From: Demequina salsinemoris
GTDB taxonomy: Bacteria > Actinomycetota > Actinomycetes > Actinomycetales > Demequinaceae
Direction of reading: 5' to 3'
NCBI RefSeq assembly: GCF_000974805.1
Contig: NZ_BBQZ01000002.1
Span: 313,510 to 377,509, forward strand
Length of the DNA: 64,000 nucleotides
Shown: positions 48,462-57,799 of the stretch, in pieces
How the letters are laid out: each line of letters begins with the position of its first letter
Numbering within the stretch: the stretch's first letter is position 1
The notes under the pieces: generated by a model
Told to the model about the DNA's origin: nothing
Database searches by the model: none
Seen by the model: only the letters and a program-made list of their open reading frames with translations
Translations under genes and position numbers: made by a program

Positions 48462-49616
48462 GTGGCACAGCGCATGATCTGGAACCAGACGGCCTACTTC
48501 GGGGCCGGCTCGATCTCCGTGATCCCCGACGAGATCAAGGGCCGCGGCTTCGCCAAGGCCTTCGTGGTCTCCGACAAGGTCCTCGTCGACACCGGCGTGA
48601 CGGGCAAGGTCACCGACCTGCTCGAGCAGGCCGGCATCGACTTCGAGGTCTACAGCAACGTCGTCCCCAACCCGCCCATCGAGAACGTCCTCGCCGGCGT
48701 CGACGCGTTCAAGGCGTCCGGGGCCGACGTCCTCATCGGCATCGGCGGCGGCTCGCCCCAGGACACCTGCAAGGCGATCGGCATCATCGTCGCGAACCCC
48801 GAGTTCTCCGACGTGCGCTCGCTCGAGGGCGTGGCGCCCACCAAGAACCCTTGCGTCCCGATCATCGCCGTGCCCACCACTGCTGGCACCGCCTCGGAGA
48901 CGACCATCAACTACGTCATCACCGACGTCCAGAACCGCCGCAAGTTCGTGTGCGTCGACCCCCACGACATCCCCGTGCTCGCGGTCGTCGACTCCGAGAT
49001 GATGGCCACCGCGCCGCGCAGCCTCAAGGTCGCGACCGGCCTCGACGCCCTCACGCACGCGATCGAGGGCTACACCACGGCCGGCGCCTGGGAGCTGTCC
49101 GACCTCTTCCACCTCAAGGCCATCCAGGTCATCGCGAGCGCCCTCAAGGACGCCGCCGACGGCGACGAGAAGGCGATGGAGCGCATGGCGCTCGCCCAGT
49201 ACATCGCGGGCATGGGCTACTCCAACGTCGGCCTGGGCCTCGTGCACGGCATGGCGCACCCGCTCGGCGCGTTCTTCGAGGCGCCCCACGGCGTCGCCAA
49301 CGGCATCCTGCTCGCGCCTGTCATGGCCTACAACGCGCCGAACTCCGGCGAGAAGTACCGCGACATCGCCGAGGCCTTCGGCGTCGCGGACGCGCAGACC
49401 ATGCCGCTCGAGGACGCCCGCAAGGCGGCCGTCGACGCGGTCGCTAAGCTGACGACCGACCTGGGCAACCCGACGACGATCACCGCGGTCGGCGCCACGC
49501 CTGAGGACGTGCAGCCCCTCGCGGAGGCCGCCTTCGCCGACGTGTGCACGGGCGGTAACCCGCGCACGGCCACGGTTGAGGACATCGCCGCTCTGTACGG
49601 TTCGCTGCTCGGCTGA
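48462..49616 (+). CDS. fucO: Iron-dependent alcohol dehydrogenase, lactaldehyde reductase type
   Basis: 384 aa group III (Fe) alcohol dehydrogenase, predicted to reduce lactaldehyde or a similar aldehyde with NADH. NAD-binding GIGGGSPQDTCKAIG; metal ligands in DALTHAIEGY, HGMAHPLGAFFEAPHGVANG; VPTTAGTASETT is characteristic of FucO. GTG 48462 is the start, supported by GGAGG at 6 nt. An in-frame opening upstream extends into unrelated sequence. Mono-cistronic, closed by a strong terminator. Confidence 0.93.
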   Translation: MAQRMIWNQTAYFGAGSISVIPDEIKGRGFAKAFVVSDKVLVDTGVTGKVTDLLEQAGIDFEVYSNVVPNPPIENVLAGVDAFKASGADVLIGIGGGSPQDTCKAIGIIVANPEFSDVRSLEGVAPTKNPCVPIIAVPTTAGTASETTINYVITDVQNRRKFVCVDPHDIPVLAVVDSEMMATAPRSLKVATGLDALTHAIEGYTTAGAWELSDLFHLKAIQVIASALKDAADGDEKAMERMALAQYIAGMGYSNVGLGLVHGMAHPLGAFFEAPHGVANGILLAPVMAYNAPNSGEKYRDIAEAFGVADAQTMPLEDARKAAVDAVAKLTTDLGNPTTITAVGATPEDVQPLAEAAFADVCTGGNPRTATVEDIAALYGSLLG

Positions 49617-49627
49617 GCGACAACGAA

Positions 49628-49663
49628 CAAGGCGGCCGGCACCTGAGGGTGCCGGCCGCCTTG
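49628..49663. terminator. Strong bidirectional terminator between fucO and ptsI
   Basis: A 16-bp perfect stem starts CAAGGCGGCCGGCACC with a TGAG loop and ends in CCTTG then TGTTGTG. It lies between the convergent fucO and ptsI genes. Confidence 0.9.
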
Positions 49664-49724
49664 TGTTGTGTGAGACGGCGTCCGCGCCGGGTGGTTGGAG
49701 TGGGACCTGGCGCGGACGCAGGCT

Positions 49725-51407
49725 TCAGAGCCCGAGCGCCTCGCGGACGTCGGGGTCGACCTTGGCCAGGGCGGCGTCGCGCGCGGGGCCTGCCTCGTCC
49801 TGGGACAGGACGGCCTGTGCGATGGCCTCGCACTGTGCCTGGGTATGGTGGCGGATCGCGTAGCGCACCGCGGGCAGCGCGCCGGGCGACATGGACAGCG
49901 ATGTGATGCCCAGCCCGGTGAGCACGAGTGCCATGAGCGGATCGGAGGCGGACTCGCCGCACACGCCGACGGGCTTGCCCAGCTTGAGGCCGGCCTGCGC
50001 GGTGGCGCGCACGAGCTCGAGCACGGCGGGCTGCCAGGGCGAGAGCAGGTCGGCGAGCTCGCCCCGGAGGCGGTCGGTGGCCATCGTGTACTGGGCCAGG
50101 TCGTTCGTGCCGAGCGAGACGAAGTCGACCTCGTTCAGGATCGCCTCGGCGCGTAGCGCGGCGGCGGGGACCTCGACCATGACGCCGACCTTGCCGATGC
50201 CTGCGGCGCGGGCGCGGGAGGCGAAGTCGCGGGCCTCGGAGGGGGTCGCGATCATGGGGGCCATCGCCCACACGGTCTCGTCCGCGACGGTGCCCAGCGC
50301 GGTCACCTGCGTGTCGATGAGCTCGGGCAGGGTGCGGGCCAGGCGGAAGCCGCGCACGCCGAGTGCGGGATTCTCCTCGTCTGTCTGCGTGGCGAAGGCC
50401 AGGGGCTTGTCTGCTCCTGCGTCGATCGTGCGGACCACGAGCTTGCGGCCGGCGAGCGCGTCGATCGCTTCCTTGTAGGTGGCGGCCTGGCCTTCGGCGG
50501 TGGGTGCTTCAGTGGCGTCGAGGAACAGCACCTCGGTGCGGAACAGGCCCACGCCCTCGGCGTGGGCGGCGACGGCTCGCACGGCGTCGGCGGGGGTGCC
50601 GATGTTGGCGAGCAGCTGGATCGCGTGTCCGTCGCTGGTGGCGCCGGGTGCGGTGTCGGCCGCGAGGGCGGCCTCGGCCTCGGCGCGCGCGGCGTACGCG
50701 TCCTGCAGGGCGGCGTCGGGGTCGATGGTGACGATGCCGGAGGCGGCATCGACCGCCACCAGCGAGCCCTCGGGCACGCCCAGGATGCCGGTCACGCGCA
50801 CCAGGCAGGGGATGCCGAGCTGGCCGGCGATGATCGCCGTGTGCCCGGTCGGCCCGCCCAGCTCGGTGACGATGCCGGCCACGAGGTCCAGGTCGAGCGT
50901 CGCGGTGTCGGCGGGGGAGAGGTCCTCGGCGGCGACGATCGAGCGCTCGGTCAGCGTCAGCCCGGGCTCGTCGGCGCCCAGCAGGCGGGCGACCACGCGG
51001 TCGCGCACGGAGTTGAGGTCGGTGACGCGCTCGGCGAGATACCCGCCTGCGGCCTCGAACATCGCGGCGAAGCCCGCGACGGCCTCGGTCACGGCCGTGG
51101 CCGGTCCCGTGCCGGCGCTGATGCGGTTCTTCACGTCGCCGTGCAGGGAGATGTCGGAGGCCATGAGCGCGGTGGCCTGGAGGACCTCGGCCAGATTGCC
51201 GGAGGCGGCGTCGGCGCGCGCCTGAAGCGACGCGGCGACGGCATCGAAGGCGTCCTGCGTCGCACTCAGCGTCGCGTCGACGTCGGCGGGAGCCGCCTCG
51301 TTGGCGGGGGCCTTGGGGGCCGCGTGGACGAACGCGACCGGCGCGACGGCGCAGGATCGGCCGACGCCGATCCCCGTCAGCGTCGCCGAGGAGGTCTCGA
51401 CGCTCAT
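49725..51407 (-). CDS. ptsI: PTS enzyme I (phosphoenolpyruvate-protein phosphotransferase)
   Basis: Transfers phosphate from PEP to HPr, the first step of all PTS sugar uptake. 560 aa. Active-site His189 is in TELGGPTGHTAIIAG, with Gly where most enzymes have Ser before the His (usual GGxTSHxAI). The PEP-binding domain shows GVRGFRLART, ASLGTNDLAQYTMATDR and the catalytic Cys in VGVCGESASDP. It overlaps ptsH by 4 bp, so the order is ptsH-ptsI. Its expression should depend on the antiterminator site upstream of ptsH. Confidence 0.96.
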   Translation of the reverse strand: MSVETSSATLTGIGVGRSCAVAPVAFVHAAPKAPANEAAPADVDATLSATQDAFDAVAASLQARADAASGNLAEVLQATALMASDISLHGDVKNRISAGTGPATAVTEAVAGFAAMFEAAGGYLAERVTDLNSVRDRVVARLLGADEPGLTLTERSIVAAEDLSPADTATLDLDLVAGIVTELGGPTGHTAIIAGQLGIPCLVRVTGILGVPEGSLVAVDAASGIVTIDPDAALQDAYAARAEAEAALAADTAPGATSDGHAIQLLANIGTPADAVRAVAAHAEGVGLFRTEVLFLDATEAPTAEGQAATYKEAIDALAGRKLVVRTIDAGADKPLAFATQTDEENPALGVRGFRLARTLPELIDTQVTALGTVADETVWAMAPMIATPSEARDFASRARAAGIGKVGVMVEVPAAALRAEAILNEVDFVSLGTNDLAQYTMATDRLRGELADLLSPWQPAVLELVRATAQAGLKLGKPVGVCGESASDPLMALVLTGLGITSLSMSPGALPAVRYAIRHHTQAQCEAIAQAVLSQDEAGPARDAALAKVDPDVREALGL

Positions 51408-51676
51408 GCGGAGACCGCGTCCAGGTCCGACTCGAGCATCGTCACGAGCTCGTCAAGGATCGACTCCGAGCCCTCGTCTCCCGTGAGGGTCACCGCGTCG
51501 CCGCAGCTCAGCCCCGCGCCCATGAGGCCCAGGATGCTGGAGGCGTCGATCGGAGCGGCGCCGTCCTTCGCGATCGTGATCGCGTGACCCGACGCGCCGG
51601 CCATCTTGGCGAACGTCGCGGCCGGACGCGCGTGCAGTCCGGTCTTGTTGAAAACAGTGGTGGTGCGCTGCGGCAT
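51404..51676 (-). CDS. ptsH: PTS phosphocarrier protein HPr
   Basis: 90 aa. The phosphorylated His15 lies in NKTGLHARPAATFA; the Ser46 region is IDASSILGLMGAG. HPr passes phosphate from enzyme I to EIIA domains and to PRD regulators. The ATG at 51676 follows AAAGGGC. Its mRNA begins about 120 nt upstream with a RAT/terminator switch. Confidence 0.96.
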   Translation of the reverse strand: MPQRTTTVFNKTGLHARPAATFAKMAGASGHAITIAKDGAAPIDASSILGLMGAGLSCGDAVTLTGDEGSESILDELVTMLESDLDAVSA

Positions 51677-51729
51677 GACATGTGCCCTTTCTCGAGCTCC
51701 GTTGCTGGAAGCGGACTTGCCCGGGAAGC

Positions 51730-51770
51730 AAAAAAGACCCGGAGCGGCTGGTGAGCCACATCCAGGTCTT
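51730..51770 (-). terminator. Regulated intrinsic terminator in the ptsHI leader
   Basis: Minus-strand AAGACCTGGA pairs with TCCGGGTCTT (one T-G pair), with an inner GGCT/AGCC helix, and runs into TTTTTTG. Its 5' arm AAGACC is also the 3' end of the RAT, so the two structures exclude each other. Confidence 0.85.
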
Positions 51771-51794
51771 GCCCGTGAGAACCGGTAACAATCC
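51765..51794 (-). promoter_or_regulatory. RAT (ribonucleic antiterminator) of ptsHI
   Basis: The minus strand begins GGATTGTTACCGG and ends CGGGCAAGACC, 30 nt overall, which matches the BglG/LicT/SacY consensus GGATTGTTAC...GGCAAAACC closely. CCG/CGG forms the apical stem. Binding of the antiterminator would block the overlapping terminator. Confidence 0.88.
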
Positions 51795-51807
51795 GTCAAT
51801 GAACGGG

Positions 51808-51836
51808 ACACTACCTCGCTGAGAGATGAAGCGCAA
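51808..51836 (-). promoter_or_regulatory. ptsHI promoter
   Basis: Minus-strand TTGCGC (-35) and TAGTGT (-10) are separated by 17 bp, and the predicted start is just upstream of the RAT. Confidence 0.6.
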
Positions 51837-51880
51837 CCACGTGTCGCGTCGGTCACGTGTCTCGCGCGCGCGAGATGTGA

Positions 51881-51892
51881 CGAACCGGTTCG
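51881..51892. promoter_or_regulatory. 12-bp perfect palindrome, possible LacI/GalR operator
   Basis: CGAACCGGTTCG lies between the two divergent PTS promoters, 43 bp upstream of the bglP -35 and 45 bp upstream of the ptsH -35. The central CG and AACCGGTT core are typical of LacI-family operators. A direct repeat CACGTGTC (51838-51845, 51854-51861) is also in this gap. Confidence 0.4.
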
Positions 51893-51923
51893 GAGGCGAC
51901 ATGCCAGCGATGTCGAGAACTGC

Positions 51924-51952
51924 TTGCGTTGCTGTTCGACGGGTGTTATCTT
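51924..51952 (+). promoter_or_regulatory. bglP operon promoter
   Basis: TTGCGT (-35) and TATCTT (-10) are separated by 17 bp; transcription would begin about 30 nt before the RAT. The -35 matches the ptsHI one (TTGCGC) closely. Confidence 0.65.
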
Positions 51953-51989
51953 CGCTTCAATCGCGGAATGGCCCGCGATCGAACACACG

Positions 51990-52015
51990 GGATTGTGACT
52001 GCTTCAGGCAAGACC
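51990..52015 (+). promoter_or_regulatory. RAT of the bglP operon, short-loop form
   Basis: GGATTGTGACTG...CAGGCAAGACC, 26 nt. It is identical to the ptsHI RAT at GGATTGT and GGCAAGACC, but the apical stem-loop is reduced to CTG-CTT-CAG. It should be bound by the antiterminator encoded downstream. Confidence 0.85.
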
Positions 52016-52083
52016 CGGGTCTCGAAGGACGAGCAGCCCTCGGCTGCTGCGAAGCGTCCCTTCTCGAGGTCCGGGTCTTTTTT
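52010..52083 (+). terminator. Regulated intrinsic terminator in the bglP leader
   Basis: AAGACCCGG pairs with CCGGGTCTT, enclosing a long helix with inner AGCAGCC/GGCTGCT arm, and is followed by T6. The 5' arm overlaps the RAT end, so antiterminator binding prevents folding. Confidence 0.88.
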
Positions 52084-52129
52084 CGTCTGAGGGGGTCCTC
52101 GGTCTCGGCAGATGATTCAAGGAGGAATC

Positions 52130-53995
52130 ATGGCAGCTCCGACCAAGTTCGACACGATCGCTCACGCGGTCGTCGAGGCAGTTGGCGGGAAGGACAACAT
52201 CAATTCGGCGACGCACTGCGCGACCCGTCTCCGCCTCACCCTCAAGGACCGCGACAAGGCCGACAAGGCCAAGGTCGAGTCGACGAAGGGCGTCATCACC
52301 GTCGTCGAGTCCGGCGGTCAGTTCCAGATCGTCATCGGCAACGACGTCTCGAGGGTCTTCGAGAGCGTGGTCGCGAACGAGGGCGTGTCAGGTGAGGGCG
52401 GCAACGCCTCCGGTGGCATCGGGGCGAGGCTCATCGACCTGGTGACCTCGATCTTCACCCCCTTCCTGTGGGTGCTCGCCGGCACCGGTCTGCTCAAGGC
52501 GTTCCTCGCGACCGCGGTGGCCTTCAACGGCGACATCGCGACGACGAACACCTACGCGATCTTCTACGCCGCGGCCGATGCCACCTTCCAGTTCCTGCCG
52601 ATCTTCCTCGCCGTCACCGCGGCGAAGAAGTTCAAGGCGAACCAGTGGGTCTCGATCGCGATCGCCGGAGCGCTGATCTACTCGCAGACCGTTGCGCTCG
52701 ACGCCTTGGGCGGAGTGACGCTCTACGCGTGGGCCGGTGCGGGGGAGTCGCTCGACTTCTTCGGCATCCCGGTCATCATGCCTGCGTACCTGTCGGCGGT
52801 CATCCCCGTGATCCTCGCCGTGTACGTCCAGTCGAAGTTCGAGATCGTGCTGGACAAGGTCCTGCACTCGTCGATCCGCAACTTCGTGAGCCCGATGGTC
52901 ACCGTCGGAGTCATCGTGCCCGCGACCTTCATCGTCATCGGCCCGATCTCCGACTGGCTCGGCACGATGCTCTCGGAGGGCGTCAACTGGGTCTGGGGCC
53001 TCAGCCCGCTCGTCGGTGGCGCGATCCTCGGTGGCCTGTGGCAGGTCTTCGTGATCTTTGGCCTGCACTGGGGCTTCGTGCCCTTCATGGTCCAGGACCT
53101 GTCCACGCAGGGCTACTCGCTCCTCACCGGCCCGCTGTTTGCTGCGGTGCTCGCCCAGGGTGCCGCGGCCGCCGCGGTGTTCATCAAGACCAAGAACAAG
53201 GACCTCAAGGGTGTCGCCGGTCCGGCCGCGATCTCGGGCATCATCGCCGGTATCACCGAGCCCGCCATCTACGGTGTGACCCTGCGTCTCAAGAAGCCGT
53301 TCATCTACGGTGTCATCGGTGGCGCCATCGGTGGTGCGATCGCCGCATCCGGCGGCTCGGCTGCCGAGGGCTTCGTGCTCCCGGGTCTCATCACCCTCAC
53401 CGCCGCGATCAACATCGGAAACTTCACGCTGCAGCTCATCGGTACCGGTCTCGCCATGGTGATCGCCTTCACGTTGACCCTGGTGCTCGGATTCAAGGAC
53501 ATTCCCGAGGAGGAGGAGGCCGTCGGTGACGAGGCCTTCGACGAGCTCGATGTCGAGGTCGGCGCTCCCGTGGAGGGCACCGTCATCCCGCTGGCCGAGG
53601 TCGCCGACCCGGCGTTCGCCTCGGGTGCGCTCGGTCACGGCGCCGGCATCATGCCGACGAGCGGCACGATCGTCGCCCCGGTCGATGGCGAGGTCATCAC
53701 CGCGATGCCCCACGCGTACGGCATCCGCACCAAGGGCGGTCTCGAGGTGCTGGTGCACATCGGGATCGACACTGTGAAGCTCGAGGGCAAGCACTTCGAG
53801 CCCAAGGTGAAGCAGGGTGACCACGTGTCCCGCGGCGACGTGCTCTGCGAGGCGGACATCGCGGCCCTCGGGGCAGCCAACTTCGACACGACGACGCTCG
53901 TCATCGTGACCAACACGAAGGAAGGCAACCACGTGACGATGTCGACGGACGCCAAGGTCGGCGGAGCGGACTACCTGCTCACCGTCGTCCGGTGA
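52130..53995 (+). CDS. bglP: Beta-glucoside PTS permease, EIIBCA
   Basis: 621 aa. It imports and phosphorylates beta-glucosides. Domain order B-C-A as in BglF/BglP: EIIB with the phosphorylated Cys30 (NSATHCATRLRLTLKD); EIIC membrane domain about 100-460 with ISGIIAGITEPAIYGVTLRLKKPF (cited for GITEPAIYGV); EIIA at about 490-621 with PVDGEV, His528 in MPHAYGIR and the phosphorylated His543 in VHIGIDTVKLEGKHF. ATG 52130 follows GGAGG; an in-frame ATG at 52112 lies before the ribosome binding site. First gene of the bgl operon. Confidence 0.96.
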   Translation: MAAPTKFDTIAHAVVEAVGGKDNINSATHCATRLRLTLKDRDKADKAKVESTKGVITVVESGGQFQIVIGNDVSRVFESVVANEGVSGEGGNASGGIGARLIDLVTSIFTPFLWVLAGTGLLKAFLATAVAFNGDIATTNTYAIFYAAADATFQFLPIFLAVTAAKKFKANQWVSIAIAGALIYSQTVALDALGGVTLYAWAGAGESLDFFGIPVIMPAYLSAVIPVILAVYVQSKFEIVLDKVLHSSIRNFVSPMVTVGVIVPATFIVIGPISDWLGTMLSEGVNWVWGLSPLVGGAILGGLWQVFVIFGLHWGFVPFMVQDLSTQGYSLLTGPLFAAVLAQGAAAAAVFIKTKNKDLKGVAGPAAISGIIAGITEPAIYGVTLRLKKPFIYGVIGGAIGGAIAASGGSAAEGFVLPGLITLTAAINIGNFTLQLIGTGLAMVIAFTLTLVLGFKDIPEEEEAVGDEAFDELDVEVGAPVEGTVIPLAEVADPAFASGALGHGAGIMPTSGTIVAPVDGEVITAMPHAYGIRTKGGLEVLVHIGIDTVKLEGKHFEPKVKQGDHVSRGDVLCEADIAALGAANFDTTTLVIVTNTKEGNHVTMSTDAKVGGADYLLTVVR

Positions 53996-54072
53996 TGTGA
54001 CGGAAGGGGTTCGCGCCGAGAGCTCGGCGCGAACCCCGACCCACGTCCGTCGAATTCGTCAGGAGGCTCGGT

Positions 54073-54981
54073 ATGGTCGGAAGCAAGGGCAGCGTCGCCC
54101 TGGCTGAGGGAGCGTGTGCATTGCGTGTCGCGAAGGTGTTCAACAACTCGGTGGTGCTCGGCGTGGACGAGCAGGGAGGCGAGGTCGTGCTCTTCGGGCG
54201 CGGCGTCGGCTTCCAGGCCAAGCGGGGGGACACCGTCGACGAGTCCATCGTGGAACGACGATTCGTGCCGGGTGCGAACGCCTCAGCGGAGCGGATCGCC
54301 GCGCTCATCGAGGAGATCCCCTCGGACGACCTCGACCTGTCCGAGCGCATCGTGGCCGCGGGCCGTGTGGCGCTTGGTGAGCACGTGACCGACCACGTCC
54401 TGGTTCCCCTCGCGGACCACATCAGCTTCGCGCTGCGACGGGCGCGTGAGAACGTGCCCGTAATCGACTACCCGCTGCGGTACGAGGTCGAGTCCCTCTA
54501 TCCGGAGGAGCTCGCCTTCGCCCGCGATGCGCTGGGGATGATCGAGCAGGCGAGCGGGGTCCGGCTTCCGGACGTCGAGGCGGTGCCGCTCGCGCTGCAC
54601 TTCGTGAACGCGCAGTTCGGCTCGCGGGACATCTCCACGACGATGAACATGACGACCGAGCTGGCTCATCTGCTCGACATCATCCGCGAGGAGTACAGCG
54701 CGGACATCGACGAGGACTCGACCGCCGTCGCGCGCTTCGTCACCCACCTGAGGTACCTCTACGTGCGCGGCCGCACGGGCATCAAGCGTGACCTGGAGAC
54801 GCCCCCGCTCGCGGCGGCGATCAAGGCCACGCAGCCCCGTGAGCACGCGACTGCGTTGAGGATGGCCGAGTACCTGGCGGAGCGTTACGGCTGGGATGTC
54901 GGTGAGGGCGAGACCCTGTACCTCTCGATCCACGTGATGCGCCTGACGGCCGGCCTGAGCGTCGGCTCGGAGGGTGCGTGA
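54073..54981 (+). CDS. bglG: BglG/LicT-family transcriptional antiterminator
   Basis: 302 aa RNA-binding antiterminator. The CAT domain (about 16-72; LRVAKVFNNSVVLG and GRGVGFQAKRGD) binds RATs. Two PRD domains follow with the four regulatory histidines His116 (ADHISFAL), His176 (LALHFVNA), His225 (FVTHLRYL) and His287 (SIHVMRL), at the spacing found in LicT. Phosphorylation by EIIB and HPr should switch it according to substrate. The RBS AGGAGG is 6 nt upstream. It is probably made from the RAT-controlled bglP transcript and so autoregulated. Confidence 0.94.
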   Translation: MVGSKGSVALAEGACALRVAKVFNNSVVLGVDEQGGEVVLFGRGVGFQAKRGDTVDESIVERRFVPGANASAERIAALIEEIPSDDLDLSERIVAAGRVALGEHVTDHVLVPLADHISFALRRARENVPVIDYPLRYEVESLYPEELAFARDALGMIEQASGVRLPDVEAVPLALHFVNAQFGSRDISTTMNMTTELAHLLDIIREEYSADIDEDSTAVARFVTHLRYLYVRGRTGIKRDLETPPLAAAIKATQPREHATALRMAEYLAERYGWDVGEGETLYLSIHVMRLTAGLSVGSEGA

Positions 54982-55244
54982 TGGACGCCGAGAGCGCGCT
55001 GCTCGCGGCGTCGGTCATCTCGCTCGCGGGAGGCGTCGAGAACATCGCCGCCGTCGAGCGCTGCATGGTGCGGCTCCGCCTCGTGCTCGCGGACCCCGAG
55101 GCCTCGGACGTGGAGGCGATCGGAGCCCTTCCTGGGGTCGCGCTCGCGATGCACCTCACCGGACAGCTCCAGATCGCGCCCCTGTCCCACCTCGACGACC
55201 TCTACGCGACGGTCACCCGCATCGTCGCCACGTCACGCGCCTGA
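54981..55244 (+). CDS. Stand-alone PTS EIIB-like protein
   Basis: 87 aa. It aligns by eye to glucose-family EIIB: SLAGGVENIAAVERCMVRLRLVLADP corresponds to GGxxNI...C.TRLR, with Cys28 at the phosphorylation position (motif CMVRLR). The ATG overlaps the bglG stop by one base; GTG 54978 is an alternative. No EIIC or EIIA is attached, and a full EIIBCA is already encoded two genes upstream. It could be a phosphate relay or modulator for BglG; that is inference. Confidence 0.8.
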   Translation: MDAESALLAASVISLAGGVENIAAVERCMVRLRLVLADPEASDVEAIGALPGVALAMHLTGQLQIAPLSHLDDLYATVTRIVATSRA

Positions 55245-56735
<1,491 letters not shown>

Positions 56736-56803
56736 CGCCGCCGCTGACCGTCCCGGGCCGCGCATCTCCCCGAGGCCCGGGACGGACGCGGCAGGATGTC
56801 CTC

Positions 56804-57790
56804 ATGAGACTCGCACTGCTCGGCTCCGGCATGATCGTCCGGGACCTGCTCGAGGCTGTGGGAGACGTGTCGGGGCTTGACGTCGTCGCGATCCAGGGTC
56901 GCGCATCGTCCCTGGCCAGGCTCGAGGCGATCGCCTCCGAGCACGGCATCCCGAAGGTCTTCACCGACCTCGACGACTGCCTGGCCGACCCGGAGATCGA
57001 CACGGTCTACGTCGGTCTCCCCAACGACCTGCACCACGGGGCGGCGCGCGCGGCGCTGCTCGCAGGAAAGCACGTCGTGTGCGAGAAGCCCTTCACCAGC
57101 ACGCTCGACGAGCTCGACGAGCTCGCCACTCTCGCCCGTGAGCGGGGCCTCGTGCTCGTCGAGGCGATCACCACGATCCACCACACGGCCTTCAAGGAGA
57201 TCGAGCGGCGCCTGCCCGAGCTCGGACGGATCCGGCTCGTCGAGTGCGTGTACTCGCAGCGCTCCTCAAGGTACGACGCGTTCCTGGCCGGGGACGTGCA
57301 CCCCGCGTTCGACCCCGCGCGGGGCGGGGGAGCACTGCGCGATCTGGGCATCTACGGGATCCACCTCGCGGTCGCGCTGCTGGGCGCGCCGTCCGCGGTG
57401 TCGTACCACCCCACGGTCGAGCGCGGCGTCGACACCTCGGGCGTCCTGGTGCTCGGCTACGCCGACGCCCAGGCCGTCATCGTGTGCGCGAAGGACTCGC
57501 ACGCCTCGTCCCATGCCACGGTGCAGGGTGACGTCGCGACGGTCGAGATGGCGGGCGCGCCGAACACGTGCGGACCGCTCGCGGTCACCACGCGCGCGGG
57601 GACGACGCCGGTGCCTCTCGACCTGCCCGCGCACCGGATGACCGACGAGTTCCGCGAGTTCGTGCGGATCGTCGCCGAGCGCGACCTGGAGGTGCGCGAC
57701 CGGCTGCTCGCGCACAGCAGGGCGGTGCTTGAGACGATGCAGCGCGCCGCCGCCAGCGCCGGCCCCGGAACCGGCAGCACGTCGCGATAG
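56804..57790 (+). CDS. Gfo/Idh/MocA-family oxidoreductase
   Basis: 328 aa NAD(P)-dependent sugar or polyol dehydrogenase-like protein. Rossmann motif LALLGSGMIVRDLLEA, the conserved CEKPF in VVCEKPFTST, and a C-terminal half with GGALRDLGIYGIHLA carrying the catalytic Asp/His. The substrate is unknown; its place right after the bgl operon suggests carbohydrate use. ATG 56804 follows CAGGAT by 6 nt, so it may have its own leaderless promoter. Confidence 0.9.
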   Translation: MRLALLGSGMIVRDLLEAVGDVSGLDVVAIQGRASSLARLEAIASEHGIPKVFTDLDDCLADPEIDTVYVGLPNDLHHGAARAALLAGKHVVCEKPFTSTLDELDELATLARERGLVLVEAITTIHHTAFKEIERRLPELGRIRLVECVYSQRSSRYDAFLAGDVHPAFDPARGGGALRDLGIYGIHLAVALLGAPSAVSYHPTVERGVDTSGVLVLGYADAQAVIVCAKDSHASSHATVQGDVATVEMAGAPNTCGPLAVTTRAGTTPVPLDLPAHRMTDEFREFVRIVAERDLEVRDRLLAHSRAVLETMQRAAASAGPGTGSTSR

Positions 57791-57799
57791 GGTCGCCGG

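Noticed and set aside
51838..51861. Possible CRP/GlxR site in the PTS gap
   Set aside because: GTGTC and GTCAC flank the centre, but the spacing does not match the TGTGA-N6-TCACA consensus.
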